64,000 nucleotides of DNA from Bradyrhizobium australiense (GTDB lineage: Bacteria; Pseudomonadota; Alphaproteobacteria; Rhizobiales; Xanthobacteraceae): NCBI RefSeq assembly GCF_013114825.1, contig NZ_JAAVLX010000006.1:1-64000 (forward strand), given 5' to 3'. Every line of letters begins with the position of its first letter. Within the stretch, counting starts at the first letter, position 1. Positions 7,733 through 15,715 of the stretch are shown piece by piece. Below the pieces are notes generated by a model. That model made no database searches, was not told the DNA's origin, and saw only the letters and a list, made by a program, of their open reading frames with translations. The position numbers and the translations under genes were made by a program.

Positions 7733-8386
7733 TCAAGGCTCCTTGGGCACCATCTGGAAATACGGCTCGGCCTCGCTCAAGACTCGCGCGACGGAGGGGC
7801 GCGCCTTCAGCCGCTCGAGATAGGCGCTGAGGTTTTTCTTCGCTTGGCCGAACGGCACCGCCATGCTGCCGTAGAACAATGACGGCACTGCCGCGCAATC
7901 AGCCAGGGTGAAATCCTCGCCCATCGCCCAGCCGCCGTTTTCCATCTGCTGCTCGATCATGGCATAGGACGTGCGCAACTGCGCCCGCGCCTCCTCGACG
8001 CCGTGAGGATCGCTTTTCCCTTCCGGCCGCAACCGGTCGAGCATGATCTTCTGCATCGGCAGATGCACATAGAGATCGTAGAAGCGGTCGCGCAGCCGGG
8101 TCTGCAAGGCGCGGGCGGGGTCTTCAGGAATCAATCGCGTACGGCCGCGATAATGCTGATCGAGATATTCGACGATGATGCTGGATTCCGGCACGGTCTG
8201 ATCCCGTGTATCATCGCGCAGCACCGGGAATTTGCCGATCCCCCACAGTTTCAGCAGCGCGGCGCGCTCGGCCGGATTGCCGAGATCGACGAGATTCGGC
8301 CGGAACGGAATATTATACTCGTACAGCGCGATCAGCGGCTTCCAACAAAACGAGGCCAGCGGATGGAAATACAGCGTAAGCGACAT
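7733..8386 (-). CDS. Glutathione S-transferase family protein
   Basis: A 217-residue glutathione transferase. The N-terminal thioredoxin-like domain (1-80) has SFCWKPLIALYEYNIP at the first helix, GKFPVLRDD with the cis-proline, and PESSIIVEYLD, the glutathione-binding ESxxI motif. The C-terminal helical domain (90-217) contains GEDFTLADCAAVPSL, the N-capping box of family members. AGGAG lies 6 bases upstream of the ATG at 8386. It is probably cotranscribed with the reductase before it (51-base gap) and the SnoaL protein after it, a likely detoxification unit. Confidence 0.85.
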   Translation of the reverse strand: MSLTLYFHPLASFCWKPLIALYEYNIPFRPNLVDLGNPAERAALLKLWGIGKFPVLRDDTRDQTVPESSIIVEYLDQHYRGRTRLIPEDPARALQTRLRDRFYDLYVHLPMQKIMLDRLRPEGKSDPHGVEEARAQLRTSYAMIEQQMENGGWAMGEDFTLADCAAVPSLFYGSMAVPFGQAKKNLSAYLERLKARPSVARVLSEAEPYFQMVPKEP

Positions 8387-8436
8387 GGAAACTCCTTTGG
8401 CGTTTGCAAGACGATCCGCGCCTAGTGACGCCGACA

Positions 8437-8988
8437 TTATTGCCCTGGCGCCGGCACATAGCGCAGGATCACGATGCCGACCGACAACGGCCGGCTGTCG
8501 ATCAGCCTGAGCTTGACCTTTTCACCCGGCCTGAACAGCGGCGTTCCGCCACCGAGGATAACCGGGCTCACCGCGATCCGGAACTCGTCGATCAGGCCGT
8601 GCGGGATCAGGCTGCTGGCGAGATCGGCACTGCCGAACAGAAAAATATCCTTGGCGCTATCGCGCTTCAGCCGCGCCACGGTCTCCGGCACATCGGCGCT
8701 GAACATCTGCGTGTTGTTCCAGTCGGATTTCTTCACCGTGCGCGAGAAGACGTATTTTAGCGCGGCGTTCATGAAATCGGCGACTTCGCCGGTCGCCTTG
8801 GGCCAGTGGCTGGCCATCAACTCATAGGTGACGCGGCCGAACAGCAATCCGCCGGCAGCGTTCAGTTGCTCGATCGAAAATTGCTCGAGTTCCTCGCCCC
8901 AGACGTCGGAATGCCAGGAGATGTCGCGGTTAGGGCCTTCAACGAAGCCGTCCAGCGTCATCAGATTCCACATGATTAACTTCGCCAT
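8437..8988 (-). CDS. Dihydrofolate reductase-like (RibD C-terminal domain) protein
   Basis: A 183-residue protein of the RibD C-terminal/dihydrofolate-reductase-fold family (YyaP/YwjB type), NADPH-dependent reductases with mostly unknown substrates. Visible are the opening MAKLIMWNLMTLDGFVEGP, the LLFGRVTYELMASHWP helix, the DIFLFGSADLASSL nucleotide-binding loop and VSPVILGGGTPLF. The ATG at 8988 is preceded by GGGAGAG. It diverges from an HxlR regulator across 112 bases, and heads the reductase-GST-SnoaL run, so HxlR probably controls this group. Confidence 0.85.
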   Translation of the reverse strand: MAKLIMWNLMTLDGFVEGPNRDISWHSDVWGEELEQFSIEQLNAAGGLLFGRVTYELMASHWPKATGEVADFMNAALKYVFSRTVKKSDWNNTQMFSADVPETVARLKRDSAKDIFLFGSADLASSLIPHGLIDEFRIAVSPVILGGGTPLFRPGEKVKLRLIDSRPLSVGIVILRYVPAPGQ

Positions 8989-9009
8989 TGCGATCTCTCC
9001 CTTGACCGA

Positions 9010-9058
9010 TTGCGAATTGCAACTGGTTGTATCCTGGGACATCTGGTGCAATATTGCA
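9010..9058. promoter_or_regulatory. Divergent promoter region with palindromes, probable HxlR control region
   Basis: Between the divergent reductase and HxlR genes lie a perfect 12-base palindrome TGCAATATTGCA (9047-9058) and an imperfect one, TTGCGAATTGCAA (9010-9022). Both contain TTGCAA/TTGC half-sites about 36 bases apart. HxlR proteins bind divergent intergenic palindromes of this kind; binding here is inferred. Confidence 0.5.
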
Positions 9059-9100
9059 AGCGGTTTTTGCGGGCGCTTGGCGCCCGCCTTGGAGACGACC

Positions 9101-9616
9101 ATGACCGATGCCCGGCGCTCCGGCTGCCCGATCAATCTCTCGCTGGAAGTGCTCGGCGACAAATGGAGCCTTTTGATCATCCGCGACATGATGTTCGGCA
9201 ACCGGCGGCATTTTCGCGAGCTATTGACCAAATCGGAGGAAGGCATCTCCTCCAATATTCTCGCCGACCGGCTGAAGACCCTGCTCGACGAGGGCATCAT
9301 CACCCGCGAGGACGATCCCACGCACAAGCAAAAGGGAATCTATTCGCTGACCGAGCAAGGTATCGAGCTCTTGCCCGTTCTCGCGCAGATGGCGGCCTGG
9401 GGTTACAAGTATCTTCCCGTCAGCGAGGAGCTCGGCATCCGCGCGCGGCTGCTCAGCGAGGGTGGACCGAAGATGTGGGCCGAGTTCATGGACGAATTGC
9501 GCGAGAGCCATCTCGGCGTTAAGCGGCGCAGGCGAACGGGACCGTCGGTCGGTGAGCGATTGCAGGCAGCGTATGAGCGCGTGGTGGCAAGGGGAAAAGC
9601 GACTGCGGTTAAATAG
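9101..9616 (+). CDS. HxlR family transcriptional regulator
   Basis: A 171-residue winged-helix regulator. The HxlR signature is clear: C-P-I residues 9-11 after a short leader, LEVLGDKWSLLIIRDMMFG, RHFRELLTKSEEGISSNILADRLKTLLDEGII and KGIYSLTEQG (to about residue 90). The single N-terminal Cys (C9) is the redox or electrophile sensor position in related proteins. A C-terminal extension (about 110-171) is longer than usual and rich in Arg. GGAG lies 7 bases before the ATG at 9101. It is divergent from the RibD-type reductase gene, its likely target. Confidence 0.9.
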   Translation: MTDARRSGCPINLSLEVLGDKWSLLIIRDMMFGNRRHFRELLTKSEEGISSNILADRLKTLLDEGIITREDDPTHKQKGIYSLTEQGIELLPVLAQMAAWGYKYLPVSEELGIRARLLSEGGPKMWAEFMDELRESHLGVKRRRRTGPSVGERLQAAYERVVARGKATAVK

Positions 9617-9625
9617 AGGCGCCCC

Positions 9626-10012
9626 TCAGGGTGACGCGTCCCACCGCCGCGTTATCTCCGCCGCGCCCTCCATCGTCGCCTCGAACACCGGCGACGCCAG
9701 CACGGCATGGATGTGGAGCATGGCGTTGCCGCAGTTCCGGAAACCGTGCCTGCGGCCGGCCGGAACGATCAGCGACTGCCCGGCCCTGACAATGGCGCGG
9801 TCCTGATCGATCCACATTTCGGACTCGCCCTCGCGCACCGTCAACACCTCCTCAACCGGATGCGAATGTGTCGGCGCGCCGGCGCCGGGCGCGACCCATT
9901 GCTCGAAGATGCATAGCTGCGCCGCTCCATTCGCGGCCGACGTCACCATGCGGGTTTCTACGCCCGGCCGCCAGGCTTCCCGGGGATTGTCCTGATCAGC
10001 GATTGCCAGCAT
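9626..10012 (-). CDS. Single-domain cupin protein
   Basis: A 128-residue cupin. Motif 1 is G-A-P-T-H-S-H-P-V-E-E followed six residues later by G, giving the metal-binding His, His and Glu. Motif 2 is GQSLIVPAGRRHGFRNCG with the second-site His. Such proteins are dioxygenases, isomerases or metal-dependent sugar/aromatic enzymes, and the substrate is not readable. GGGAGAA precedes the ATG at 10012. It is convergent with HxlR (9-base gap) and divergent from the SDR gene. Confidence 0.85.
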   Translation of the reverse strand: MLAIADQDNPREAWRPGVETRMVTSAANGAAQLCIFEQWVAPGAGAPTHSHPVEEVLTVREGESEMWIDQDRAIVRAGQSLIVPAGRRHGFRNCGNAMLHIHAVLASPVFEATMEGAAEITRRWDASP

Positions 10013-10169
10013 CGAAATTCTCCCATCGGGTCCCGCGGCGATTTTCCCATTCCTTAATGCGCGCAGCGTGACCTTTGTTGTTTAAACGCCTAGGCTCTAC
10101 CCCCGGGACACGGGACAAGGCATAGGTTATAGCAGCGGGAAATCTTCTCTCTCGCAAGCGGACCTGCCC

Positions 10170-10958
10170 ATGCCCCCCTCCCCGCAAAAAGTTGCTCTCG
10201 TCACCGGCGCCGCGCGCGGCATCGGGCTTGCGACGGCGAAACGCTTTCTCGCCGAGCGCTGGCAGGTGGCGCTGCTCGACATCGAGGGCGAATTGCTGCG
10301 CGGCGCGGTTGCCGAGCTCACCGACCCCGACAACACACTAGCGCTGCACTGCGACGTCTCCGACGCCAAGGCGGTGGCGAACGCCGTGACGGCGGTGAGC
10401 GAACGCTTCGGCCGGCTCGACGCGCTGATCAACAATGCCGGCATCGCGGTGTTCGCGCCCCTGCTCGACACGTCAGATGAAGATTGGAGCCGCATCCTGC
10501 AGGTCAACCTCACCGGCCCGTTCCTGTGCACCAAGGCGGCAGCACCCCTGATGCGCGAATTTGGCGGCGGCGCGATCGTCAACATCACCTCGATCTCGGC
10601 GGTGCGCGCCTCCACGCTGCGCTCGGCCTACGGCACCAGCAAGGCGGGGCTCGCACATCTGACCAAACAGCTCGCGGTCGAATTGGCTTCGCTCGGCATT
10701 CGCGTCAACGCCGTGGCGCCCGGCCCGGTCGAGACCGCGATGGCAAAACAGGTCCACACGCCGGAAATCCGCGCCGACTATCACGCCGCCATTCCGCTCA
10801 ATCGCTACGGCCTCGAAGAGGAACTGGCGGAAGCGATCTTCTTCCTGTGCAGCGATCGCTCGAGCTACATCACGGGGCAAATCCTCGCCGTCGACGGCGG
10901 CTTCGACGCCGCCGGCATCGGTCTGCCGACGCTGCGCGGCCAGCGGCGGAACGGGTAG
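10170..10958 (+). CDS. Short-chain dehydrogenase/reductase (FabG-like)
   Basis: A 262-residue classical SDR with NAD(P) Rossmann motif TGAARGIG (about 13-20), the NNAG motif (about 90-93), catalytic Ser in NITSIS (about 139), and Y-G-T-S-K (about 151-155). The APGPVETAM loop and SYITGQILAVDGGF C-terminal signature are typical. An Asp-Ile pair at the end of strand 2 (LLDIEGE) favours NAD over NADP by family rule. Substrate unknown; 3-oxoacyl or sugar/alcohol dehydrogenase activity is possible. The ribosome binding site is weak. Confidence 0.88.
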   Translation: MPPSPQKVALVTGAARGIGLATAKRFLAERWQVALLDIEGELLRGAVAELTDPDNTLALHCDVSDAKAVANAVTAVSERFGRLDALINNAGIAVFAPLLDTSDEDWSRILQVNLTGPFLCTKAAAPLMREFGGGAIVNITSISAVRASTLRSAYGTSKAGLAHLTKQLAVELASLGIRVNAVAPGPVETAMAKQVHTPEIRADYHAAIPLNRYGLEEELAEAIFFLCSDRSSYITGQILAVDGGFDAAGIGLPTLRGQRRNG

Positions 10959-10990
10959 CTGCTCGGTGGCTATGCTGCTTGGCGTGCGGA

Positions 10991-11191
10991 TCAGAGCCCC
11001 GTAATAGCCACCTTGGCTGGCGGCCTCTCATTACGGGCTCGTGGAGGGAGGTTAACATTCAGCGCGCCGCGGTGCAGCAACACCGCCTTCTCCGGTGGCG
11101 CATCCGGCTTCAAGCTCGGCGTTCCCAGTGCGAACGCTGTTACGAGCAGTAAAACGCTCGCGCAGATAGTGCTGAGGAAAAGATGATCCAT
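10991..11191 (-). CDS. Small secreted or membrane protein, unknown
   Basis: A 66-codon frame with a hydrophobic N-terminus (FLSTICASVLLLVTAFALG, about residues 5-23) that reads as a signal peptide or single membrane segment, followed by a short Pro/Arg-rich tail. It has no family I recognise and its ribosome binding site is poor. It is kept because the hydropathy pattern is protein-like and nothing overlaps it. Confidence 0.4.
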   Translation of the reverse strand: MDHLFLSTICASVLLLVTAFALGTPSLKPDAPPEKAVLLHRGALNVNLPPRARNERPPAKVAITGL

Positions 11192-11503
11192 GAGACACTC
11201 AACGAAGGGCTGCAGTGTTCGTTCCGCTGGGCTACGCGACCATTTCGATAGAACAACGCTGACCTTCTCAGCGACCGTAAATGGGTAGAGGTGAAGGGCC
11301 GGTTCCGCGTCTCGCTCGTGCAGCTACCGTGGAAAGGTCACGTTGCACCCTGTGTTCCTAGTGCCGCGCGCCGCGCTCGCCTGCCAGGCTGGGATGGCAA
11401 CCTTCACGAAAGGCGGCGTCTCCGGTCCGGACGCTTGACGAAACCTTGCCACATGTCCCAGCGTAGCCTGACCGCGAGGGCAGTGCTGACGAGGGAGCCG
11501 CGC
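11192..11503. other. Intergenic stretch without recognisable content
   Basis: About 310 bases between the small minus-strand frame and the ClpP-like gene. The frame of the downstream gene is open leftward to 11291, but that extension has no ribosome binding site or family similarity. I see no RNA structure or repeat. Confidence 0.5.
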
Positions 11504-11941
11504 ATGCGAAGGCCGGTCATCAAGTTATTCGTTGTCGCCGCCGCGCTGTCGGCCGCGATCATGCCGGTGCGGGCCGAGGTTCGCATTCTCGCCAGCCCCG
11601 GCGGACAGGTCGGGCCATTTCTCGAGCTGTTCGATCGCGTGCGCGAGACCGGGGAGCGCGTGGTGATCGACGGGCCATGCCTGTCGGCCTGCACGCTGGT
11701 GCTGATGACAGTGCCGGCCGAGCGCATCTGCGTGACGCGGCGCGCGGTACTCGGCTTTCACGCCGCACGGTCGATCGACGGCCGCGGCCGGATTTATGCC
11801 GAGCCGGAAGCCTCGCGCGCGGTGCAGGCAGCCTATCCGGCGCCGGTGCGCGACTGGATCAGCCGTCACGGTGGACTGACGTCGCGGCTGCTGCTGTTGC
11901 GCGGGCGTGACCTGGCGGCGATCTATCCAAGGTGCAGGTAG
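11504..11941 (+). CDS. Exported ClpP/crotonase-fold protein (COG3904-like)
   Basis: A 145-residue protein with a cleavable signal peptide (cleavage after about residue 24, VRA-E). The mature part follows the pattern of the periplasmic ClpP-like family COG3904: G-G-Q near the start, a helix (FLELFDRVRETG), a strand, then G-P-C-L-S-A-C-T-L-V-L with a candidate nucleophilic serine, and V-L-G-F-H-A-A with a candidate catalytic histidine. An oxyanion glycine lies in SPGGQVG. The ATG at 11504 has GAGGGAG 7 bases upstream; the frame is open further left without support. Function unknown; proteolysis is possible but unproven. Confidence 0.7.
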   Translation: MRRPVIKLFVVAAALSAAIMPVRAEVRILASPGGQVGPFLELFDRVRETGERVVIDGPCLSACTLVLMTVPAERICVTRRAVLGFHAARSIDGRGRIYAEPEASRAVQAAYPAPVRDWISRHGGLTSRLLLLRGRDLAAIYPRCR

Positions 11942-11945
11942 CAAT

Positions 11946-12073
11946 CGTAGGGTGGGTTAGCCAACGGGTCGCGCGAGCGCGCCCGATGATAAACTCCGCT
12001 TAACCCACCGAAGTCTCGATGCTCGGCTGGTTCGGCCGGTGGGTTACGGCTTCACCTAACCCATCCTACGAAT
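11946..12073. repeat. Dispersed palindromic repeat, 'GTAGGGTGGGTTAGCC' family
   Basis: The left side 'gtagggtgggttagcc' and the right side 'ggcttcacctaacccatcctac' are inverted, with 'aacgggtcgcgcgagcgcgcccgatga' between. The same core (cgggtcgcgcgaacgcgctcccgatgacaggc) appears at about 1970-2002 behind the serine hydrolase gene. This is a common Bradyrhizobium-type intergenic repeat. Confidence 0.65.
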
Positions 12074-12077
12074 CCGA

Positions 12078-12491
12078 TTACATGCCTTCCTTCGGGCAGT
12101 TCACCATCCAGGGAATACCGAACTTGTCGATGCACATGCCAAAACCGTTGGAGAAGAAGGTCTTGCCGAACGGCATCCTGACCGTGCCGCCTTCGGCGAG
12201 CGCATTGAACCGGCGTTCGGCGTCGGCGGGATCCTCGACCGCCAACGCAACCGAGATGCCCTGCGGCTGATGATAATCGCCCGGTGTGGCGTCGGACGCC
12301 ATCAGCACCTCGCCGTCGATGGTGATGCGGGCATGCATGATCTTCGTTTTCCAGTCCGCCGGGACCGGCATGTCGGCGGGCCCTTCGCCATAAGGCATCT
12401 TGGCCTCGATCTGGGCACCAAGCACCTTCTGATAATAGTTGAGCGCTTCCTCGCAATTGCCGTTGTAGAACAGATAGGGATTGACCTGCAT
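12078..12491 (-). CDS. VOC family protein, PhnB-like
   Basis: A 137-residue vicinal-oxygen-chelate fold protein of the PhnB group. Opening QVNPYLFYNGNCEEALNYYQKVLGA, then KIMHARITIDGEVLMASD, and the C-terminal TFFSNGFGMCIDKFGIPWMVNC are all family hallmarks. Most members lack a proven reaction. AAGGAGG lies ideally before the ATG at 12491. It is the first of three minus-strand genes next to SRPBCC and DoxX-like genes, a combination frequent beside DGPF/ECF sigma clusters. Confidence 0.88.
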   Translation of the reverse strand: MQVNPYLFYNGNCEEALNYYQKVLGAQIEAKMPYGEGPADMPVPADWKTKIMHARITIDGEVLMASDATPGDYHQPQGISVALAVEDPADAERRFNALAEGGTVRMPFGKTFFSNGFGMCIDKFGIPWMVNCPKEGM

Positions 12492-12527
12492 CGTGGCCTC
12501 CTTGGTTTGTTTTAGTCAGTCACGGCG

Positions 12528-12642
12528 TTCCCCGGATGCAGCGCAGCACAAAGTGATGCGCTGCTGTTCCGGGGTCCATCAGTTGGGTCGCGGCTCTGCG
12601 GAGCGGCGTTGCACGTCGCACCGCGTCCGGGACACGAGCGCG
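12528..12642. repeat. Dispersed repeat, 'CCGCGTCCGGGACACG' family
   Basis: Begins 'cccggatgcagcgcagcac' and ends 'gcaccgcgtccgggacacga', inverted ends with two internal hairpins (gcgctgctgttccgggg; gcggctctgcggagccgc-like). Same family as 7268, 18364, 38267 and 51087. Confidence 0.65.
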
Positions 12643-12649
12643 GCAACAC

Positions 12650-13186
12650 TCATTTCTCGGTGAGCGTCTTCAGGTTGGCGAGACCGGCTTCGAAATCCCT
12701 GCCGATCATGCGATCCAGGTTCATGAACACCTGGATCAGCCTGGACATGAAGTTCGCCGGACCATGCATCAGCCATGTGACATGGGTGCCATCGCCCTGC
12801 GGCAGCATTGTGAACTCGGCGGTGTTGTGGCCTTCGAACGGCGTAAAGAAATCGAGCTTGATGACGATTTTCGACGGCGCCAGGGCCTCGAGAATTTCCA
12901 TGCGGCCGGAACCGACATTCTTGTCGCCGTCCCAGGCATAGACCGCACCCTTGCCGCTCTCCGCACCGCTATAGGTGCGCTTCATCGCGGGGTCTTTCTG
13001 CTCGTAGGGCGACCAGCTTCGCCACTGGTGAAAGTCGGAGATCAGCGGAAAGAGTCTTTCCGCCGGCGCCTTGATGCTGACTGCGCGCTGTACCCGCAAG
13101 GTATTCGACTTGGTCGCGGCGAGAATGAGCACGATGGCGATGGCAATCGCCAGTATGACGGCGATAATGGCAATGACTTCCAGCAT
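12650..13186 (-). CDS. Membrane-anchored SRPBCC (polyketide cyclase-like) protein
   Basis: A 178-residue protein: one N-terminal transmembrane helix (about residues 4-25, IIAVILAIAIAIVLILA) followed by a START/SRPBCC ligand-binding domain (about 30-178). Family marks are VSIKAPAERLFPLISDFHQWRSWSPYEQKDP and GRDFEAGLANLKTLTE at the C-terminal helix. GAGGAG precedes the ATG at 13186. It is in an apparent operon with the DoxX-like gene upstream (32-base gap). Ligand unknown. Confidence 0.85.
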   Translation of the reverse strand: MLEVIAIIAVILAIAIAIVLILAATKSNTLRVQRAVSIKAPAERLFPLISDFHQWRSWSPYEQKDPAMKRTYSGAESGKGAVYAWDGDKNVGSGRMEILEALAPSKIVIKLDFFTPFEGHNTAEFTMLPQGDGTHVTWLMHGPANFMSRLIQVFMNLDRMIGRDFEAGLANLKTLTEK

Positions 13187-13218
13187 GTCGGGCTCCTCGA
13201 ATAATCGGTTAAAGCTAG

Positions 13219-13632
13219 TCAGCGGCGAAAGGGGACCAGGCTGCGCAGGTTCTTGTCGCGCAGCCACAGCCCGCCCCACAGCATCAGGCCCAGATAGAGC
13301 CCGAACAGCGTGTGCGTGAACAAAGGGCTGCCGATCCGGACATGCGAGGCAATTGCGCCGCCGAGATAGCCGGTGAGCAGGATCGCGCCGAGGATCGAGG
13401 TCGGCGGAATGGCGTAGAGCACGGTGCACACGATGGTGATGGCGCCGAGGCCGCGCATCAGCGCCTCGCTTGAACCGTAGCCCATCCGGTCCATGGTCTC
13501 CGTGACGACCGGCCACGGCACCAGCTTGATGGCGCCGTCGATCATCAGGAACAGAATGACGAGGCCGGAGAGGATGCGGCCCAGCCAGCGTGCCGGGTTT
13601 GAGACGGGCGCAGTCTCGGCGATGACAGTCAT
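13219..13632 (-). CDS. DoxX-like integral membrane protein
   Basis: A 137-residue protein with four predicted membrane helices (around residues 17-35, 59-79, 83-100 and 108-127), containing LSGLVILFLMIDGAIKLVP and GAILLTGYLGGAIASHVRIG, which are typical of the DoxX-like/DUF4345-related group in Rhizobiales. I chose the ATG at 13632 because GGGGAT lies about 7 bases upstream; an ATG at 13644 has none. Function unknown. Confidence 0.82.
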   Translation of the reverse strand: MTVIAETAPVSNPARWLGRILSGLVILFLMIDGAIKLVPWPVVTETMDRMGYGSSEALMRGLGAITIVCTVLYAIPPTSILGAILLTGYLGGAIASHVRIGSPLFTHTLFGLYLGLMLWGGLWLRDKNLRSLVPFRR

Positions 13633-13733
13633 GGTGATCCCCATTGTCTTGAATGGCTGTTCGGATTCAAGACGAACGAGGGAGGTGAAAGCCGACAGGC
13701 GGCGCTAAATTTTTCGATGGCGCTCACTTCTTC

Positions 13734-13862
13734 CCTTCTCCCCTTGTGGGAGAAGGTGGATCGCTGACGCGAAGCGGCAGCGCGACGGATGAGGGATTCT
13801 TTCCGCGGATAGAGATCCCTCATCCGGCGCTTCGCGCCACCTTCTCCCACAAGGGGAGAAGG
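13734..13862. repeat. Long inverted repeat (26-bp arms)
   Basis: Arms 13734-13759 and 13837-13862 are perfect inverted copies built on 'cccttgtgggagaagg', with inner inverted pieces gatgaggga/tccctcatc. It forms a 129-bp cruciform between the DoxX-like gene and the 3' end of the sigma factor gene. A related but distinct inverted repeat lies at 24544-24690. Confidence 0.85.
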
Positions 13863-13872
13863 AAGAACGAGG

Positions 13873-15144
13873 CTACTTGCCCGCCTTTTTGCCGCGGGGC
13901 TGGCTGTCGCGCTGCAGGCGGTCGAGGTGCATGCGAATGTGGGCGGCTTCGGCCGAAGTATTCGCCAGCGCGATGGCCCGGTCGAAGGCTGTGCGCGCCT
14001 CGTCGTTGCGGCCGAGCTGCATCAGGAAAGCGCCGCGCACGCCGAAGAAATGAAAATAATTCGACAGCCGCGCCGCCAGCGGCTCGATCATGTCGAGCGC
14101 CGCTTGCGGCCCCTTCACCTTGGATACCGCGACCGCGCGGTTCAAGGTCACAACCGGCGACGGCTGCATGATCTCGAGCGCGCCGTAGAGCAGATCGATC
14201 TGGGTCCAGTCGGTGTCCTCGGGCTTTTCGGCGCGGGCATGCAGCGCTGCGATCGCGGCCTGCACCTGATAAGGCCCGCTGCGGCGATGGCGCATAGCCT
14301 TGTCGATCAGCGCCAGCCCCTCGGAGATCAGAGCCTTATTCCATTTCGAGCGGTCCTGGTCGTCGAGCAGGATCACCTCGCCATCGGCATCGAACCGCGC
14401 ATCAGTCCGCGCATGCTGCAGCAGCAACAGCGCCGTCAACCCCATGATCTCCGGCTCGCTCTGGAATAGCCGAAGCAACAGCCGCGCCAGGCGGATCGCC
14501 TCCTCGCACAGGGGCTTGCGAATCTCGGCGGTATCGCCGCTCGCCGAATAACCCTCGTTGAAGATCAGGTAGATCATCGCGGCAACGGAAGCGAGGCGTT
14601 CAGACCGCTCGGCTGCGCCCGGCGTCTCGAACGGCACATTGGCGTCCGCCACCCGCGCCTTCGCCCGCGTGATGCGCTGCTCCATCGCGGCTTCCGAGAC
14701 CAGGAAGGCGCGCGCAATCTGCTTGACCGTCAGGCCTGAGACGATGCGCAGCGCGAGCGCAATCTGCTGCGTTGCCGGCAGCTCCGGATGGCAGCAGATG
14801 AACAACAGCCGCAGAATGTCGTCGCGGTAATGCGAGCCGTCGAGCCGCTCGGCAAGCTCCTCCTCGGCGTCGTCGAGGTCGGAGATCGCCTCGTCCTCCG
14901 GCAACGGCGTTTGCTTCTTGCCGCGCCTGATATCGTCAATCGCGACATTGCGCCCGACCATGATCAGCCACGCCGCGGGATCGCGCGGCGGGCCGTTCTG
15001 CGGCCAGCTCTTCAGCGCCCGCAGGCAGGCGTTCTGAAAAGCTTCCTCGGCGGTATCGAGGTTACGGAAATAGCGCAGTAGCGCGCCGACCGCCTGGGGG
15101 CGAGCCGAAGTCAGTGCGGCATCGATCCAGGCGGTATCGGTCAT
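13873..15144 (-). CDS. DGPF-associated ECF sigma factor (COG4941) with TPR-like C-terminal domain
   Basis: A 423-residue RNA polymerase sigma factor of the DGPF-associated ECF group (called ECF42 in the classification I remember), which has a large C-terminal extension instead of an anti-sigma partner. Sigma region 2 is at about 10-70 (LLRYFRNLDTAEEAFQNACLRALKSWP), region 4 at about 115-165 (LRIVSGLTVKQIARAFLVSEAAMEQRITRAKARV), and the C-terminal domain, about 185-415, contains the conserved YLIFNEGYSAS and LNRAVAV...GP. The start codon overlaps the stop of the upstream DGPF gene by ATGA, so the two are translationally coupled, as expected for this family. The signal it senses is unknown. Confidence 0.92.
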   Translation of the reverse strand: MTDTAWIDAALTSARPQAVGALLRYFRNLDTAEEAFQNACLRALKSWPQNGPPRDPAAWLIMVGRNVAIDDIRRGKKQTPLPEDEAISDLDDAEEELAERLDGSHYRDDILRLLFICCHPELPATQQIALALRIVSGLTVKQIARAFLVSEAAMEQRITRAKARVADANVPFETPGAAERSERLASVAAMIYLIFNEGYSASGDTAEIRKPLCEEAIRLARLLLRLFQSEPEIMGLTALLLLQHARTDARFDADGEVILLDDQDRSKWNKALISEGLALIDKAMRHRRSGPYQVQAAIAALHARAEKPEDTDWTQIDLLYGALEIMQPSPVVTLNRAVAVSKVKGPQAALDMIEPLAARLSNYFHFFGVRGAFLMQLGRNDEARTAFDRAIALANTSAEAAHIRMHLDRLQRDSQPRGKKAGK

Positions 15145-15509
15145 GGCTGCACGCTGCCCGCCGTGAAGTGGCCAAGGGGACGGATCTCATAGGCGCCGCC
15201 GGGATTAGCCGCGCCGAGCTCGCGCGCGACGCCGAGCGCCTCGTCGAGGTCCTTGCAGTCGACGAGATAGAAACCGAGCAATTGTTCCTTGGTTTCGGCA
15301 TAGGGGCCGTCGAGCACCAGCGGTGGATCGTCCTTGCGCAGCGTGGTCGCCGCCGTGGTCGGTAACAGCCGCGCCACCGGACCGAGCCGGCCCTGTTTGG
15401 TCAGTTTGTCCTGCACGACAGACAATTTCTTCATGACCGCGGCGTCCTGTTCCTTGGTCCAGGAACCGACGGTGTCTTCGTCGTGATAGCAAAGGATGGC
15501 GTAAAGCAT
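15141..15509 (-). CDS. YCII/DGPF protein partnered with the ECF sigma factor
   Basis: A 122-residue DGPF protein. Opening MLYAILCYHDE and the motif V-L-D-G-P-Y-A-E-T-K-E-Q-L-L-G-F-Y are characteristic; the Phe of DGPF is Tyr here. It ends four bases inside the sigma factor gene. In this family DGPF proteins are the conserved partners or targets of the sigma factor. I chose the ATG at 15509; the ATG at 15521 has GGAG directly abutting it and is less likely. Confidence 0.88.
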   Translation of the reverse strand: MLYAILCYHDEDTVGSWTKEQDAAVMKKLSVVQDKLTKQGRLGPVARLLPTTAATTLRKDDPPLVLDGPYAETKEQLLGFYLVDCKDLDEALGVARELGAANPGGAYEIRPLGHFTAGSVQP

Positions 15510-15601
15510 GGAAACAGGCATCTCCGTTGTCTTGATGACGAACGATTATGCCCGGAGCCGACAGGCGCGTCGAAGAAATTTTGAAAATGTTCCGGCTGCC
15601 G

Positions 15602-15715
15602 TCAGGGACCTACAATCGGCGGTGGCGGCGGATTGAAATGCCTGTAGGCGTGAATGGCCTTGGAACAAAGGCTGCACACACCGAGAATAAGAAAGATGCA
15701 TCTGAGCGTTTTCAT
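15602..15715 (-). CDS. Small membrane or exported microprotein (37 aa), unknown
   Basis: A 37-codon frame starting MKTLRCIFLILGVCS. Residues 5-21 are hydrophobic with three cysteines (C6, C14, C17), and the C-terminal third is HFNPPPPPIVGP. Its ATG overlaps the TGA of the preceding 39-codon frame (ATGA), the geometry of translational coupling. It was found by reading the minus strand directly and has no family I recognise. It lies 92 bases before the DGPF gene on the same strand. A real gene is plausible but unproven. Confidence 0.5.
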   Translation of the reverse strand: MKTLRCIFLILGVCSLCSKAIHAYRHFNPPPPPIVGP

